Positions 8,902 to 17,106 of a stretch of 37,072 bases of DNA are shown here, piece by piece. How positions within the stretch are numbered: position 1 is the stretch's first letter; each line of letters begins with the position of its first letter. The position numbers and the translations under genes were made by a program. The DNA comes from Rhizobium phaseoli. GTDB lineage: Bacteria; Pseudomonadota; Alphaproteobacteria; Rhizobiales; Rhizobiaceae. Below the pieces are notes generated by a model, which ran no database searches, was not told where the DNA came from, and was given only the letters and a program-made list of their open reading frames with translations. Location: assembly GCF_010668805.1 (NCBI RefSeq), contig NZ_WUFT01000033.1, forward strand, positions 1 through 37,072. Reading direction: 5' to 3'.

Positions 8902-8950
8902 GGCGGCAAAGTGGGTGGTGCGAACACCTTCCGTTCTCGATGAATGAGAC

Positions 8951-8998
8951 GAGCATGATGTCCTCCGAAAACCGCTCACCCTTTTCGGCATCATGCTC
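8951..8998. repeat. RIME/ABC-like rhizobial palindromic repeat, probable bidirectional terminator
   Basis: A 48-bp imperfect palindrome: GAGCATGATG (8951-8960) pairs with CATCATGCTC (8989-8998), and inside it CCGAAAA pairs with TTTTCGG. This arrangement is very like the short intergenic palindromes scattered through Rhizobiales genomes. It separates two converging genes and abuts the stop codon of the response regulator, so it may end transcription from both sides. Confidence 0.75.
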
Positions 8999-9622
8999 TT
9001 ACTGCCGTTCGCGCCATTGAAGAGCCGCTTCAGTCCTGTTCGAGACGCCGAGCTTGCTCAGAATCTGAGTCATATGATGCTTCACCGTCTTTTCCTGCAG
9101 GTTGAGACGCAAGCCGATATGTTTGTTCGACAGACCTTGAGAGACCAGATCCATCACCTCGCGTTCTCGTGGCGTCAGATTGTTTTTATCGGGTGCACTG
9201 CCATGCAGCGAACTCTCCATGACCTTCGCCGACATCGTCGGCGAGATATAGCGAGATCCACTCAGCACCGTCTGGATCGCTTCTGCGAGACCACGGGAGC
9301 CGACACCTTTGAGAACATAGCCCATTGCGCCCCGTTGCAGGGCTGCCAGCAGCGTGTCCACCTCCTCGGATACCGTCAACATCAGCACCTTCGTTGTCGG
9401 GCTGCGCGTCAGCACGTCGACGATCGCCGACAGTCCGCCACCGGGCATCGAGACATCGAGAAGCATGATGTCGGGTCGGCTGGTCGACGCGATCATTGCT
9501 GCATCATCGCTGCTGGCGCCTTCTCCAACAACGGCAAAGTTGCTGATCTCCGACAGGCTGCGTGTTACGCCCTCGCGGAAAAGCGGATGGTCGTCCACGA
9601 CGCCGATGGTGATTGATATCAT
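8999..9622 (-). CDS. NarL/LuxR-family DNA-binding response regulator
   Basis: A 207-residue response regulator. The receiver domain has the acidic pair D10-D11 and the phosphoacceptor D56 in LLDVSMPG, with a conserved Lys later in the domain (YVLKG). The C-terminal NarL/FixJ helix-turn-helix runs from LTPREREVMDLVSQGLSNKHIG to KTVKHHMTQILSKLG. ATG 9622 is preferred over an in-frame TTG at 9637, because GGAG lies 9 bases upstream. It begins just 4 bp after the histidine kinase stop, so the two genes are coupled. Its operon promoter carries the paired palindromes at 11313-11346, making this the best candidate protein for binding them. Inputs sensed are unknown. Confidence 0.9.
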   Translation of the reverse strand: MISITIGVVDDHPLFREGVTRSLSEISNFAVVGEGASSDDAAMIASTSRPDIMLLDVSMPGGGLSAIVDVLTRSPTTKVLMLTVSEEVDTLLAALQRGAMGYVLKGVGSRGLAEAIQTVLSGSRYISPTMSAKVMESSLHGSAPDKNNLTPREREVMDLVSQGLSNKHIGLRLNLQEKTVKHHMTQILSKLGVSNRTEAALQWRERQ

Positions 9623-9626
9623 CTCG

Positions 9627-11015
9627 TTAGTCTCCAACTTCCATAGGCTCGAAGGTCATGGTCACCGTCGTCCCCCCTTCGCCCGTTTTGACGTCGAAGG
9701 ATCCTCCGAGGCTGTCGATGCGTTCGCGAAGTCCAACCAGGCCGAGGCTCGTCGGCCTCACTTCGGTCGGATCGAAGCCATCGCCGCGGTCGCTGACCTC
9801 GACATGAACATGTCCCTTGCGCGAGACGGCTCTTACGGCCTGCTGAACGCCGCCGCCGTGGCGATAGGCGTTGTTCAATGCTTCCTGAACGAAGCGATAG
9901 ATGCAGATCTTTACGGCAGGAGCGGGTTCGGGACCATCATCGTCGACAATCGTGTCGACACGGGTTTCGGTCTTGTGCTGATGTGCTTCGACCACCCGCG
10001 TAACGATCTCGGCGATCGAGGATTTCTCGATCTGCGGGAGCACCAAGCCGCTGCAGATACTGCGGATCTCGGTCATCGCCTCTGCAAGGCTTGAGCGTAT
10101 CCAGGCGAGCTCCTTTTCACGCGTTTCGGGTTGGGTCGACGCATTGATCAACATATCGCTGTCCAGCCGCAATGAGGCATAGGCAATGTGCTGGGCCGGG
10201 CCGTCGTGCAGATCGGCACCGATGCTGCGCAGATAGCTTTCGTTGAGCGCCGCCGCCCGCTGGGAGGCGCGCTGCAGCCGCCGCTGGAGCCCACGGTTCT
10301 CTTCCAACAGTGCCGACAGTTCATTGACCCGTTCTTTGAGGTCCTTGCGTTGCGCCTCTATCGTGCGGCTACCCCGGAACACCAGGACGGAGAGAACTAG
10401 GAAAAAGATTGCTGTTAGCGCGGCGACGGCGCCCCAGCTCCGGAGCCTGGCATGCGCCAGACTGTCGCCTAATCCTTCTGCCGTCTCGTAGAACTCGATC
10501 ACGGCGACCGCCTGTCCGGACCATGGCTGCAGCACCGGATTGTAGATTTCCATGAGCCGCTTGCCGAGCGCGCGCTCCTTGTCGCTTTCCGGATCGCTGG
10601 CGACCTCGTAGCGGGCGACGAGAGACCCTGCGAACGCGTTTCGAAGCTTGTCGTTTACCGCAAACGTCTTGCCCACCAGCTCCTTCTCGTTCGAATAGAG
10701 AATGGTGCCGTCGCTTCGCCACAGCTTGAATGAAACAAGACGCCTGCCGAGCGCGCCCTGACCGAGCGTCTCGTCTAGAGCCTGAGCGCTGCCTTCATCG
10801 AGCGGTGTTGCCTTTTGCATGTCGGGAAGCAGCGGTGCGACCACGCTGTCGACGTAGAGTGCCGTCGCAGCACCGGAATTGTGGATGACGGCCTCTTCGA
10901 TCAGGTGCGTGACGAGGATGCCCACCAGAAACATGGCGGCCATCGAAATGAGCCCACCCGCGATGAAGAACTGGGAGGCGAGTGAGCGGGCATTCCAGCG
11001 GCGAAGCCAATTCAT
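9627..11015 (-). CDS. Membrane sensor histidine kinase, NarX/NreB type (HisKA_3)
   Basis: A 462-residue sensor kinase. A first membrane helix covers about residues 16-37, an extracytoplasmic domain about 38-193 with a dCache-like pattern (SFKLWRSDGTILYSNEKELVGK), and a second helix about 194-213. A coiled coil (about 218-262) leads to the HisKA_3 dimerisation helix, with the phosphorylated His at 270 in ADLHDGPAQ. The ATPase domain shows VQEALNNAYRHG (N box), DRGDGFD (G1) and GLVGLRERI (G2). It would phosphorylate the adjacent regulator in response to a periplasmic signal. ATG 11015 has a poor ribosome binding site; the 58-residue gene upstream on the same strand is probably cotranscribed. 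Confidence 0.9.
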   Translation of the reverse strand: MNWLRRWNARSLASQFFIAGGLISMAAMFLVGILVTHLIEEAVIHNSGAATALYVDSVVAPLLPDMQKATPLDEGSAQALDETLGQGALGRRLVSFKLWRSDGTILYSNEKELVGKTFAVNDKLRNAFAGSLVARYEVASDPESDKERALGKRLMEIYNPVLQPWSGQAVAVIEFYETAEGLGDSLAHARLRSWGAVAALTAIFFLVLSVLVFRGSRTIEAQRKDLKERVNELSALLEENRGLQRRLQRASQRAAALNESYLRSIGADLHDGPAQHIAYASLRLDSDMLINASTQPETREKELAWIRSSLAEAMTEIRSICSGLVLPQIEKSSIAEIVTRVVEAHQHKTETRVDTIVDDDGPEPAPAVKICIYRFVQEALNNAYRHGGGVQQAVRAVSRKGHVHVEVSDRGDGFDPTEVRPTSLGLVGLRERIDSLGGSFDVKTGEGGTTVTMTFEPMEVGD

Positions 11016-11078
11016 TTTGATACCGGTAAGAGACTTGCCGACTAACCTACCGCTTCCCCAAGATTTTTCCAGACAGCG

Positions 11079-11255
11079 TCAGGGGAGATCCCTGGTATCG
11101 AAGATCTCGGCGCCTCTTATGCTTTTGGTCAACTGGAGCGAGTCTCCCGACATGGCGGCGCCGAAGACGTAGAGAAGCGCAGCGAGAACGACGACAAGGG
11201 CGATGACGGACATGTTGCAGGCGTCATTGACGCGGGATCTGTTACTCTGGGCCAT
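11079..11255 (-). CDS. 58-residue single-pass membrane protein, first gene of the kinase-regulator operon
   Basis: A small open frame with ATG at 11253-11255 and TGA at 11079-11081. GGAG lies 8 bases before the ATG, a good ribosome binding site. About 14 polar residues precede one membrane helix (about residues 15-34, MSVIALVVVLAALLYVFGAA), then a short polar tail containing MSGDSLQL. It lies directly behind a GGAAC-N18-TT promoter and the paired palindromes, and 63 bp before the histidine kinase. No family is recognised. The position suggests an accessory of the membrane sensor, or simply a stress-induced small membrane protein; the first is inference. Confidence 0.72.
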   Translation of the reverse strand: MAQSNRSRVNDACNMSVIALVVVLAALLYVFGAAMSGDSLQLTKSIRGAEIFDTRDLP

Positions 11256-11280
11256 ATCTGGATCTCCTTCACCTTTTCGA

Positions 11281-11305
11281 AACGGCGCGGCCCTTTACGC
11301 GTTCC
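11281..11305 (-). promoter_or_regulatory. EcfG/RpoE2-type promoter of the small protein-kinase-regulator operon
   Basis: On the minus strand: GGAAC (11305-11301), exactly 18 bases, then TT (11282-11281). Predicted initiation near 11272 leaves a leader of about 17 nt that contains the GGAG site for ATG 11255. The -35 element begins 7 bp after the proximal palindrome, the same spacing as at 16573-16579. Confidence 0.65.
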
Positions 11306-11312
11306 ACCCCCG

Positions 11313-11346
11313 GGACTTCGGTCTGACAGGCCTGGGACCAAGGTCC
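11313..11346. promoter_or_regulatory. Paired 12-bp palindromic operators, 22 bp apart
   Basis: Plus strand GGACCAAGGTCC at 11335-11346 is a near-perfect palindrome; GGACTTCGGTCT at 11313-11324 is a weaker copy. The start-to-start distance is 22 bp, two helical turns, so both face the same side of the helix. They lie directly upstream of the minus-strand EcfG-type promoter, and also between that operon and the plus-strand methyltransferase gene. The position would suit an activator contacting polymerase. Confidence 0.6.
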
Positions 11347-11416
11347 GCCCCCGGTGGACGCCGGCAGATTCAGTCATATTTCGGCGCTGAAGAGTTCGCG
11401 GTTTGGAGATTTGCGC

Positions 11417-12268
11417 GTGACAATTTCTGCCGACATCGAAAACGGCGCCCGCGCCGCATTTGCCAATTCTCCCGCACCATTCGATGAAGGTGTGGCCGAG
11501 CTTTACCAGACCCTTCTCGTGCCGATGCTCTTTGAGCCCTATGCGGCGGAGATGGCGATCGCCGCCGACGGGTCGAAACCTGGCAGCGTTCTCGAACTCG
11601 CAGCGGGGACGGGCGCCTTGACGCGCGCTCTGCGCGGGACGCTTGATCCGCCAACGGAAATCGTTGCCACCGACCTCAGCCAGGCGATGATCAATATCGG
11701 CGCGCCGACGGTGACGATGTCGCGGACTCACTGGATGCACGCCGATGCGCAAAATCTCCCCTTCGCGCCTGAGATGTTCGATCTCGTCATCTGCCAGTTC
11801 GGCGCAATGTTCTTTCCCGACAAGGTGAAGGCCTATAGCGAGGCTGCAAGAGTGTTGCGCAGCAAAGGCCGGTTTCTGTTTTCGACGTGGGATTCACTCT
11901 CGGCCAACGACTTCGCGAGCTGTGTGGACGAATGTCTGGCAGGCCTCTTCCCATCCGACCCCCCGGAGTTTCTCCAGCGCTTGCCATATTCCTACTTCGA
12001 CCCCGGCGCCATCCAGGAGCAGATGTCGTCGGCAGGATTTAAGGCAGTGACCTGCGACCGGCTCGAATTGACCTCCGTCGCGGCCAGCGCCCAGGACGTC
12101 GCAGCCGCATTCTGCCACGGCACGCTGCTGCGGGGCGAGATCGAATGGCGGGCGCCGGAACGCATGTCCCAGATTGTCGATGAGGTGGCCGAGCGCGTGG
12201 AAGCGCGTCACGGAGCTTGTCCTAGCGGCGGCATGAGCGCCTTAATCTTCGCGGGCCGCCTTTCGTAG
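11417..12268 (+). CDS. Class I SAM-dependent methyltransferase
   Basis: A 283-residue methyltransferase. Motif I is VLELAAGTGALTRAL (about residues 58-72); the acidic motif II end is ATDLSQAMI (about 86-94); DAQNLPFAPEMFDLVICQFGAMFF is split across motifs III and IV, as in UbiE/Methyltransf_11 enzymes. It would transfer a methyl group from S-adenosylmethionine to a small molecule; the substrate is unknown. I prefer GTG 11417, with GGAG 10 bases upstream, over an in-frame GTG at 11354 that would run through the control region. It is divergent from the kinase operon and shares its upstream palindromes. Confidence 0.82.
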   Translation: MTISADIENGARAAFANSPAPFDEGVAELYQTLLVPMLFEPYAAEMAIAADGSKPGSVLELAAGTGALTRALRGTLDPPTEIVATDLSQAMINIGAPTVTMSRTHWMHADAQNLPFAPEMFDLVICQFGAMFFPDKVKAYSEAARVLRSKGRFLFSTWDSLSANDFASCVDECLAGLFPSDPPEFLQRLPYSYFDPGAIQEQMSSAGFKAVTCDRLELTSVAASAQDVAAAFCHGTLLRGEIEWRAPERMSQIVDEVAERVEARHGACPSGGMSALIFAGRLS

Positions 12269-12384
12269 TTGCTCGATCGACGAGCGCCGCTTTCATCATA
12301 CAATTCTTAGAATCATCACCCAGTTTTATAATCATTCTTAATTGGAACATGCTTCACTTGTCCCAAGGACGAGGGATAGCATTC

Positions 12385-13395
12385 ATGTCGACAATTTTTC
12401 GAATTCTGATCGCGGCATTGATCGTGCTGCCGACAGCCGTCTTTGCTGTTGCCGATGATTGGCGGGTGGTCAAGGCCACAGATCAAGTAAAGTATACCGT
12501 CGACAGGACGAACTGGCAGGACCTGCGCGCTGGCGAAGTGGTGCCCAATCGGGCATGGGTCTCCACAGGCCCGCGTGGGCGAGTTCAGCTTGCCAGGGGT
12601 GTGGAGAGCATCACCTTCCAGCCAAACACGCTTGCCGCCATCACCACCAATGAATCGGCTGCGATGAAGACGCAGATCTTCCAGCAGGTCGGTTCGCTCG
12701 ACCTTGAAATCGAAAAGCGCAGCCAGCCGCATACGACGGTACAGACGCCCTACCTTGCGGCCGTTGTGAAAGGAACGATCTTTCATGTGACGGTCGATCG
12801 GATGAAGGCGTCCGTCGCCGTGGACCGCGGTCTGGTTCAGGTCACCTCCTTTGCCAGCGGCCAGCGGTCGAATGTGGCGCCGGGTCAGAGCGCGACTGTC
12901 GAAAAGAAGGCCGGCATGGCGGTGGCGGGCCGGCTATCCAAGCCCGAGATCACCTCGATTGCGCCGTCGGTCGCCCAGATTCCGGCCGTCGGCGCCACGA
13001 AACTCGCCGGCGCCACCTCCGAGGCCAAGAGCAGTTCTTCAGCAACGAGCAAGACGACAGGTGCCAAGGCGAGCGACGATGATAACGGCAAAGGCAGCGG
13101 CAATTCCGGCAGCAACGGCAACAGCGGAAATGGCAATAGCGGAGGCAATGGCAACGGCAATTCCGGTGGCAACGGGAACGGAAACGGCAAGAGCGGCGGC
13201 CAGGGCAATTCCGGAGGAAAAGGCAACGGCAATGGCAACGGTCATTCCGGTGACAGCGGTAACAGTGGGAATGGCAACGGCAATTCCGGCCATGGCGGAA
13301 ATGGCAACAACGGCAATGGCAACAGCGGTAAGGGCGATAATAACGGCGGTGGCAACGGCAACGGCGGCGGACACGGCAAAGGCAAGGACAAGTGA
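12385..13395 (+). CDS. Secreted FecR-domain protein with Gly/Asn-rich tail
   Basis: A 336-residue exported protein. A signal peptide covers about residues 1-24 (RILIAALIVLPTAVFAVA). A FecR-like beta-sandwich follows (about 25-160), with WVSTGPRGRVQLARG, LAAVVKGTIFHVTV and VAPGQSATV, the usual FecR pattern. From about residue 230 to the end the chain is almost wholly Gly, Asn, Ser and Lys in GNGN/GNSG units, very like the 8386-8901 protein. ATG 12385 follows GAGGGA. Its TGA overlaps the GTG start of the CHASE2-EAL gene, so the two are translationally coupled. FecR-CHASE2 pairs are a known gene neighbourhood; the FecR protein probably sits in the periplasm as partner or ligand of the CHASE2 sensor. 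Confidence 0.83.
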   Translation: MSTIFRILIAALIVLPTAVFAVADDWRVVKATDQVKYTVDRTNWQDLRAGEVVPNRAWVSTGPRGRVQLARGVESITFQPNTLAAITTNESAAMKTQIFQQVGSLDLEIEKRSQPHTTVQTPYLAAVVKGTIFHVTVDRMKASVAVDRGLVQVTSFASGQRSNVAPGQSATVEKKAGMAVAGRLSKPEITSIAPSVAQIPAVGATKLAGATSEAKSSSSATSKTTGAKASDDDNGKGSGNSGSNGNSGNGNSGGNGNGNSGGNGNGNGKSGGQGNSGGKGNGNGNGHSGDSGNSGNGNGNSGHGGNGNNGNGNSGKGDNNGGGNGNGGGHGKGKDK

Positions 13396-16163
13396 GAGAT
13401 AGGGCCAAGGCGGCTGGGGATTACCTCCCCAACGGCATCAGCACGATCACAGTTCGGCTTTTGCTGATCGCCGTCATGCTGGCGCTGCCCGTGGCCGCAT
13501 CCAGCTTCGGCCTGGTGCAGGGGATCAACAACAGTCTTTTCGCCAAGCGCTTCGAATGGGCGCCTCGCAGCGCCACCGGCAACATCGTCTTCGTTGCGAT
13601 CGACAAGCTCTCACTAGATGCCGTCGGGACATGGCCCTGGCCGCGGCGCATCTACGCGACGCTGCTCGATAAGCTGGTCGCCTCGGGCGTCAAGGACATC
13701 TTCCTCGACGTCGATTTCAGCGCCCTCTCCAGCACAGAGGAGGACGAGATTCTGGCGGCGGCGCTCGCCAGATCCGGAGGAGGGGTTCTTCTGCCGGTGT
13801 TCCGCCAGCAGGAGATGGCGTCATCGTCTGAGACGGCGGTGACAAGGCCGATCCCGCAGCTCCTTCAGAATGCATGGCCTGTGTTCGCCAATGTGACGAT
13901 GGATGCAGACGGGATCGTCCGCCGTTTCGATCTCGGAAGCCAGCTCGATGGGAACCCAACCCAATCCGCCGCAGCAGCCCTTGGCAGGATCGACGGCAGT
14001 GCCGGTTCCCTGCGGATCGACTACTCGATAAGACCCGACACCGTTCCGACATTCTCCTTGTCCGAGGTCCTGAATGGGACCGTGCCGGCTGAGGCAATCA
14101 GAGACCACTCGGTGGTGGTGGGAGCGTCGGCAGCCGAGCTGAAAGACATTTTCGCCGTTCCCGTCTACGGCGCCATTGCCGGCCCGCTCATTCACGTGCT
14201 CGCGGGTGAGACCCTGCTCCAGAACCGTTCCCTCAGGATGGTCGATGAGGTTCCGCTGGAACTCTTGTTTGCGGCCCTGCTGATCGTCGGCGTCATGCGC
14301 AGCCGTTCAACCGGCCTTGTCACGATGATGGCAGTCGCACTGACCATCGTTGCCGTCGGCGAGATCGGTGCATTCCTGCTGCAGTGGCGGTATGCGTTCC
14401 TGGTTGGAACGGCGGTGCCGTGGTTGTCGCTGCTGCTCGCCTGGATGCTCGCCCTGAACGAGCGCGTCGACCTCGGCCGAATGCTTGTCGCCATCGCCAA
14501 TACTGAGGCTCGAAACACCCGACGCCTGATGAGACGGATCATCGCCGACAGTTCGGATGGTGTCGTCGCATTCGATAGCGGTCTGAGGATCGTCGAGGCG
14601 AGCGAGTCCGCAAAGGCGTTGCTGCGAGCCGAGATCGGCGCTTCCCTTCTCGGCAGTACAGACGTCGCCCTCGTCGAGGTGGTGCGTAGGCTGGTTTCAG
14701 AGCACGATGCCGAACCGGGCAAGGTGCATACGGCTCTGGTCGATTTCTTCGGCCATGGAGGTTCGCAGGCGCGTTACGAGGCATCCGTTACGATTTCGCC
14801 GATCGAACAGCCGGATGCGTATTCGGCCGCGGCGCGGTCGCGGTTTGCCGGTTGCCTCATCATACGGGACATCACCGCGCGATATGACTATCAAGAGCGG
14901 TTGAAGACGCTGTCCCAGCTGGACGAACTCACCGGATTGCTCAATCGTCGGGAATTCGCATCTCGTCTGGCGACCCTTGAGGGTAGGACCCTCGTCTCTG
15001 TGCTGGATATCGAACGTTTCTCCTCGCTTTGCGCCACGCTTGGGCGCGACGTCGGCGACGAACTCCTGAAAGCCGTAGCGGCGAGGCTCGGCGATGCATT
15101 CGCCGACGATTTGCTGGCAAGACTGGACCGCGACCATTTTGGCATCGCCACCTCGGCTGCGGATGCACGTCCGATTGAGAGTATTGCAGACGGTCTTCTG
15201 GGGCTGTTCGAGGAGCCTCTACGGCTCAGCGGTTCGGCGGTGCCGATCTCGGTCCATGTCGGCATAGCCAGCTCGGGCGACGCGGCCCCTGGCGCTCTCC
15301 TGAACGCCGCCGAATCCGCGCTCGATGCTGCGAAGGCCCTGGTAGGCCGGCGCTGGTCTTCTTTCGATCCTTCCATTGCCGTTCGCCAGGCCCGGTCTCG
15401 CCGGCTGGAACGGGACATGCACGATGCTCTTCGGCACCGGCAGTTCTTTCTGCTGTTCCAGCCACAGATCGAATTTGCGAGCGGGCGCCTTTTAGGCGCG
15501 GAAGCCCTGATCCGATGGAACCATCCCGAGTTCGGTCTGATATCGCCGGCCGAGTTCATCCCGATCGCTGAATCCTCCGGCTTGATCAGCGATATCGGCC
15601 GCTGGACGCTGTTCGAAGCTTGCACCGAGGCAGCCGCCTGGCCCGGTGAACTCGGCGTCGCCGTCAACGTCTCGGCACTTCAGTTCGAGCAATCCGACAT
15701 CGAGGCCGATGTGAGCGAAGCCTTGTCCGGCAGCGGGCTTGCTTCTTCCCGCCTGTGCCTTGAGCTGACAGAATCCGCCTTCCTCGGCCAAGGCGAACCC
15801 GTGATTGCAAAGATACGCGCGCTTCGCGAAATGGGGGCCGTCATTGCCTTGGACGACTTCGGCACCGGCTACTCGTCGATGAGCTACCTTGCCGATCTTC
15901 CTCTCGACGAGCTCAAGATCGACCAGTCTTTCGTCCGGCGAATGAACGGAAATCCGACTGTGCTGGAGATCGTGCGGACGATCATTTCGCTGGCGCACGG
16001 CTTGAAGCTGCAGGTCGTCGCTGAAGGCGTCGAAACAGAAGCGGAGGCCGAAGCGCTGCAACGGCTCGGATGCGAGATAGGGCAGGGCTATCTCTTCGGC
16101 AGGCCGGACGAGGCTCTTCGCATGCTTTCCAAATGGAATGTCCAAAAACGTCTATCCGCCTAG
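13392..16163 (+). CDS. CHASE2 sensor with degenerate GGDEF and intact EAL (c-di-GMP phosphodiesterase)
   Basis: A 923-residue membrane signalling protein. The order is: membrane helix (about 20-42), CHASE2 sensing domain outside the membrane (about 45-275, with DVDFS at 106-110), three membrane helices (about 288-355), a PAS-like region (about 385-500), GGDEF (about 505-665), EAL (about 670-915). The GGDEF signature is replaced by DRDHF (579-583), so cyclase activity is not expected. The EAL domain keeps E704 in AEAL, N759, E794 in ELTES, D821-D822 in DDFGTGYS, K842 and E878, so c-di-GMP hydrolysis is expected. The start is GTG, overlapping the FecR stop (GTGA). It probably lowers c-di-GMP in response to a periplasmic cue, affecting motility or biofilm. 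Confidence 0.9.
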   Translation: MRDRAKAAGDYLPNGISTITVRLLLIAVMLALPVAASSFGLVQGINNSLFAKRFEWAPRSATGNIVFVAIDKLSLDAVGTWPWPRRIYATLLDKLVASGVKDIFLDVDFSALSSTEEDEILAAALARSGGGVLLPVFRQQEMASSSETAVTRPIPQLLQNAWPVFANVTMDADGIVRRFDLGSQLDGNPTQSAAAALGRIDGSAGSLRIDYSIRPDTVPTFSLSEVLNGTVPAEAIRDHSVVVGASAAELKDIFAVPVYGAIAGPLIHVLAGETLLQNRSLRMVDEVPLELLFAALLIVGVMRSRSTGLVTMMAVALTIVAVGEIGAFLLQWRYAFLVGTAVPWLSLLLAWMLALNERVDLGRMLVAIANTEARNTRRLMRRIIADSSDGVVAFDSGLRIVEASESAKALLRAEIGASLLGSTDVALVEVVRRLVSEHDAEPGKVHTALVDFFGHGGSQARYEASVTISPIEQPDAYSAAARSRFAGCLIIRDITARYDYQERLKTLSQLDELTGLLNRREFASRLATLEGRTLVSVLDIERFSSLCATLGRDVGDELLKAVAARLGDAFADDLLARLDRDHFGIATSAADARPIESIADGLLGLFEEPLRLSGSAVPISVHVGIASSGDAAPGALLNAAESALDAAKALVGRRWSSFDPSIAVRQARSRRLERDMHDALRHRQFFLLFQPQIEFASGRLLGAEALIRWNHPEFGLISPAEFIPIAESSGLISDIGRWTLFEACTEAAAWPGELGVAVNVSALQFEQSDIEADVSEALSGSGLASSRLCLELTESAFLGQGEPVIAKIRALREMGAVIALDDFGTGYSSMSYLADLPLDELKIDQSFVRRMNGNPTVLEIVRTIISLAHGLKLQVVAEGVETEAEAEALQRLGCEIGQGYLFGRPDEALRMLSKWNVQKRLSA

Positions 16164-16454
16164 ATCTGACGGCTCGCCGGGTTCGCGCTGGAAGGGCGTG
16201 TGCTTGGCGGAAAGTTCGTGCATGGCGCTGACGACGTGCCGCTCGATCTCGACGCAGACCTCGTCGTACTCCCGCACTCGGTTGGAGTTGAACCCTTGTC
16301 TGCGAACGGAATCGCGCGCTTGGACGGCCATCTGGTAGGCCTCGAACAGTTCGAGTTGCCGCGGGTCGCGCGCTTCCATGATCAGCTCCCGCATATCCGG
16401 TAGACGCATTGCTAGGCGCCTGCGTCCCGCCTCCCTGCGGTTGGATCGTGCCAT
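16152..16454 (-). CDS. Small basic/charged hypothetical protein
   Basis: A 100-residue, mostly helical, highly charged protein without membrane segments or signal peptide. Segments such as MRELIMEARDPRQLELFEAYQMAVQARDSVRR and CVEIERHVVSAMHELSA look like amphipathic helices. No family is recognised. AGGAGG lies 9 bases before ATG 16454; an ATG at 16460 and a GTG at 16463 are too close to that site. Its last 12 bases overlap the tail of the CHASE2-EAL gene on the other strand. Upstream it shares the palindrome-bearing region 16539-16572 with the divergent DUF1236 gene, so it may be co-regulated. Confidence 0.65.
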   Translation of the reverse strand: MARSNRREAGRRRLAMRLPDMRELIMEARDPRQLELFEAYQMAVQARDSVRRQGFNSNRVREYDEVCVEIERHVVSAMHELSAKHTPFQREPGEPSDLGG

Positions 16455-16538
16455 CTGCATCACCCTCCTGCCTATGCCCGGAACGACGGGCCTTTCGATC
16501 TGAAAGTAGCGTCGGCAGCGGACATTGACATGGATCTG

Positions 16539-16572
16539 GGACCAAAGGCCGGGATCAATCAGACTGAGGTCC
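16539..16572 (+). promoter_or_regulatory. Paired 12-bp palindromic operators, 22 bp apart
   Basis: GGACCAAAGGCC (16539-16550) and AGACTGAGGTCC (16561-16572) have a start-to-start distance of 22 bp, as in the pair at 11313-11346. The proximal copy ends 7 bp before the GGAAC of the promoter at 16580-16604. The distal copy has one mismatch in its right arm (GGCC for GTCC). Confidence 0.6.
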
Positions 16573-16579
16573 GGGACGT

Positions 16580-16604
16580 GGAACGACCCGGCCTCCAGCT
16601 AGTT
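16580..16604 (+). promoter_or_regulatory. EcfG/RpoE2-type promoter of the DUF1236 gene
   Basis: GGAAC (16580-16584), 18 bases, then TT (16603-16604). Initiation near 16613 gives a leader of about 40 nt ending with AGAAGGAG before ATG 16653. This would be the third GGAAC-N18-TT element in the window and the second with the same palindrome arrangement. Confidence 0.65.
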
Positions 16605-16652
16605 GGTTTGGCAGCGGTCACCCCGGCCGCCTCGAAACAGAAGGAGCAAATC

Positions 16653-17051
16653 ATGTTCTCAAAGATTATGGTCGGTGCGGCAACGGCCGCGACCCTGATG
16701 TCGGGCGTCGCATTCGCCCAATCCTCCACCGTCAATGGTGCGGCCGGCGGCGCAGTCACCGGAGCGATTGTCGGTGGTCCCGTTGGCGCTGCTGTCGGCG
16801 GTGTTGCCGGCGCCATCGTTGGCACCGCGATCGATCCGCCGCCGCAAAAGGTCGTCACCTACGTTCGCGAGGCTCCAGCACCGTCGGCGCGCGTGGTCGT
16901 AAAGGAGAAGGTTGTGGTGGGACAGCCGTTGCCGGAGACGGTCGTCGTGACGCCCATTCCGGATGATCCGACCTATGCCTACGCGGTAGTCAATGATGAA
17001 CGTGTCATCGTCGAACCGTCGTCTCGCAAGGTAATCCAGGTCATCAAGTGA
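16653..17051 (+). CDS. Exported DUF1236 protein with glycine-zipper
   Basis: A 132-residue exported protein. A signal peptide is clear (about residues 1-23, ending GVAFAQ). Residues about 28-55 form a Gly-zipper of the kind that packs in or on membranes (GGAVTGAIVGGPVGAAVGG). The C-terminus carries the DUF1236 pattern DDPTYAYAVVNDERVIVEPSSRKVIQVI, in which a Tyr-containing strand is followed by a valine-rich hairpin. The AGAAGGAG site decides the start; residues encoded upstream in the same frame cover the promoter. DUF1236 proteins are common in Rhizobiales envelopes and have no established function. A second DUF1236 gene follows, separated by a strong hairpin. Confidence 0.85.
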   Translation: MFSKIMVGAATAATLMSGVAFAQSSTVNGAAGGAVTGAIVGGPVGAAVGGVAGAIVGTAIDPPPQKVVTYVREAPAPSARVVVKEKVVVGQPLPETVVVTPIPDDPTYAYAVVNDERVIVEPSSRKVIQVIK

Positions 17052-17106
17052 CTTGATCTCCCGCGGCCCTCCGCCGCGTTCCCTTCGGAAATCATCGTTT
17101 AGATCA

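Noticed and set aside
12344..12348. GGAAC before the FecR gene as an EcfG promoter
   Set aside because: No TT at 18 or 19 bases; GG or GA is found instead.
12360..12370. GTCC-CAA-GGAC upstream of the FecR gene as a further operator
   Set aside because: The arms are in the opposite order to GGAC...GTCC, it is within 15 bases of the start codon, and there is no GGAAC-N18-TT after it.
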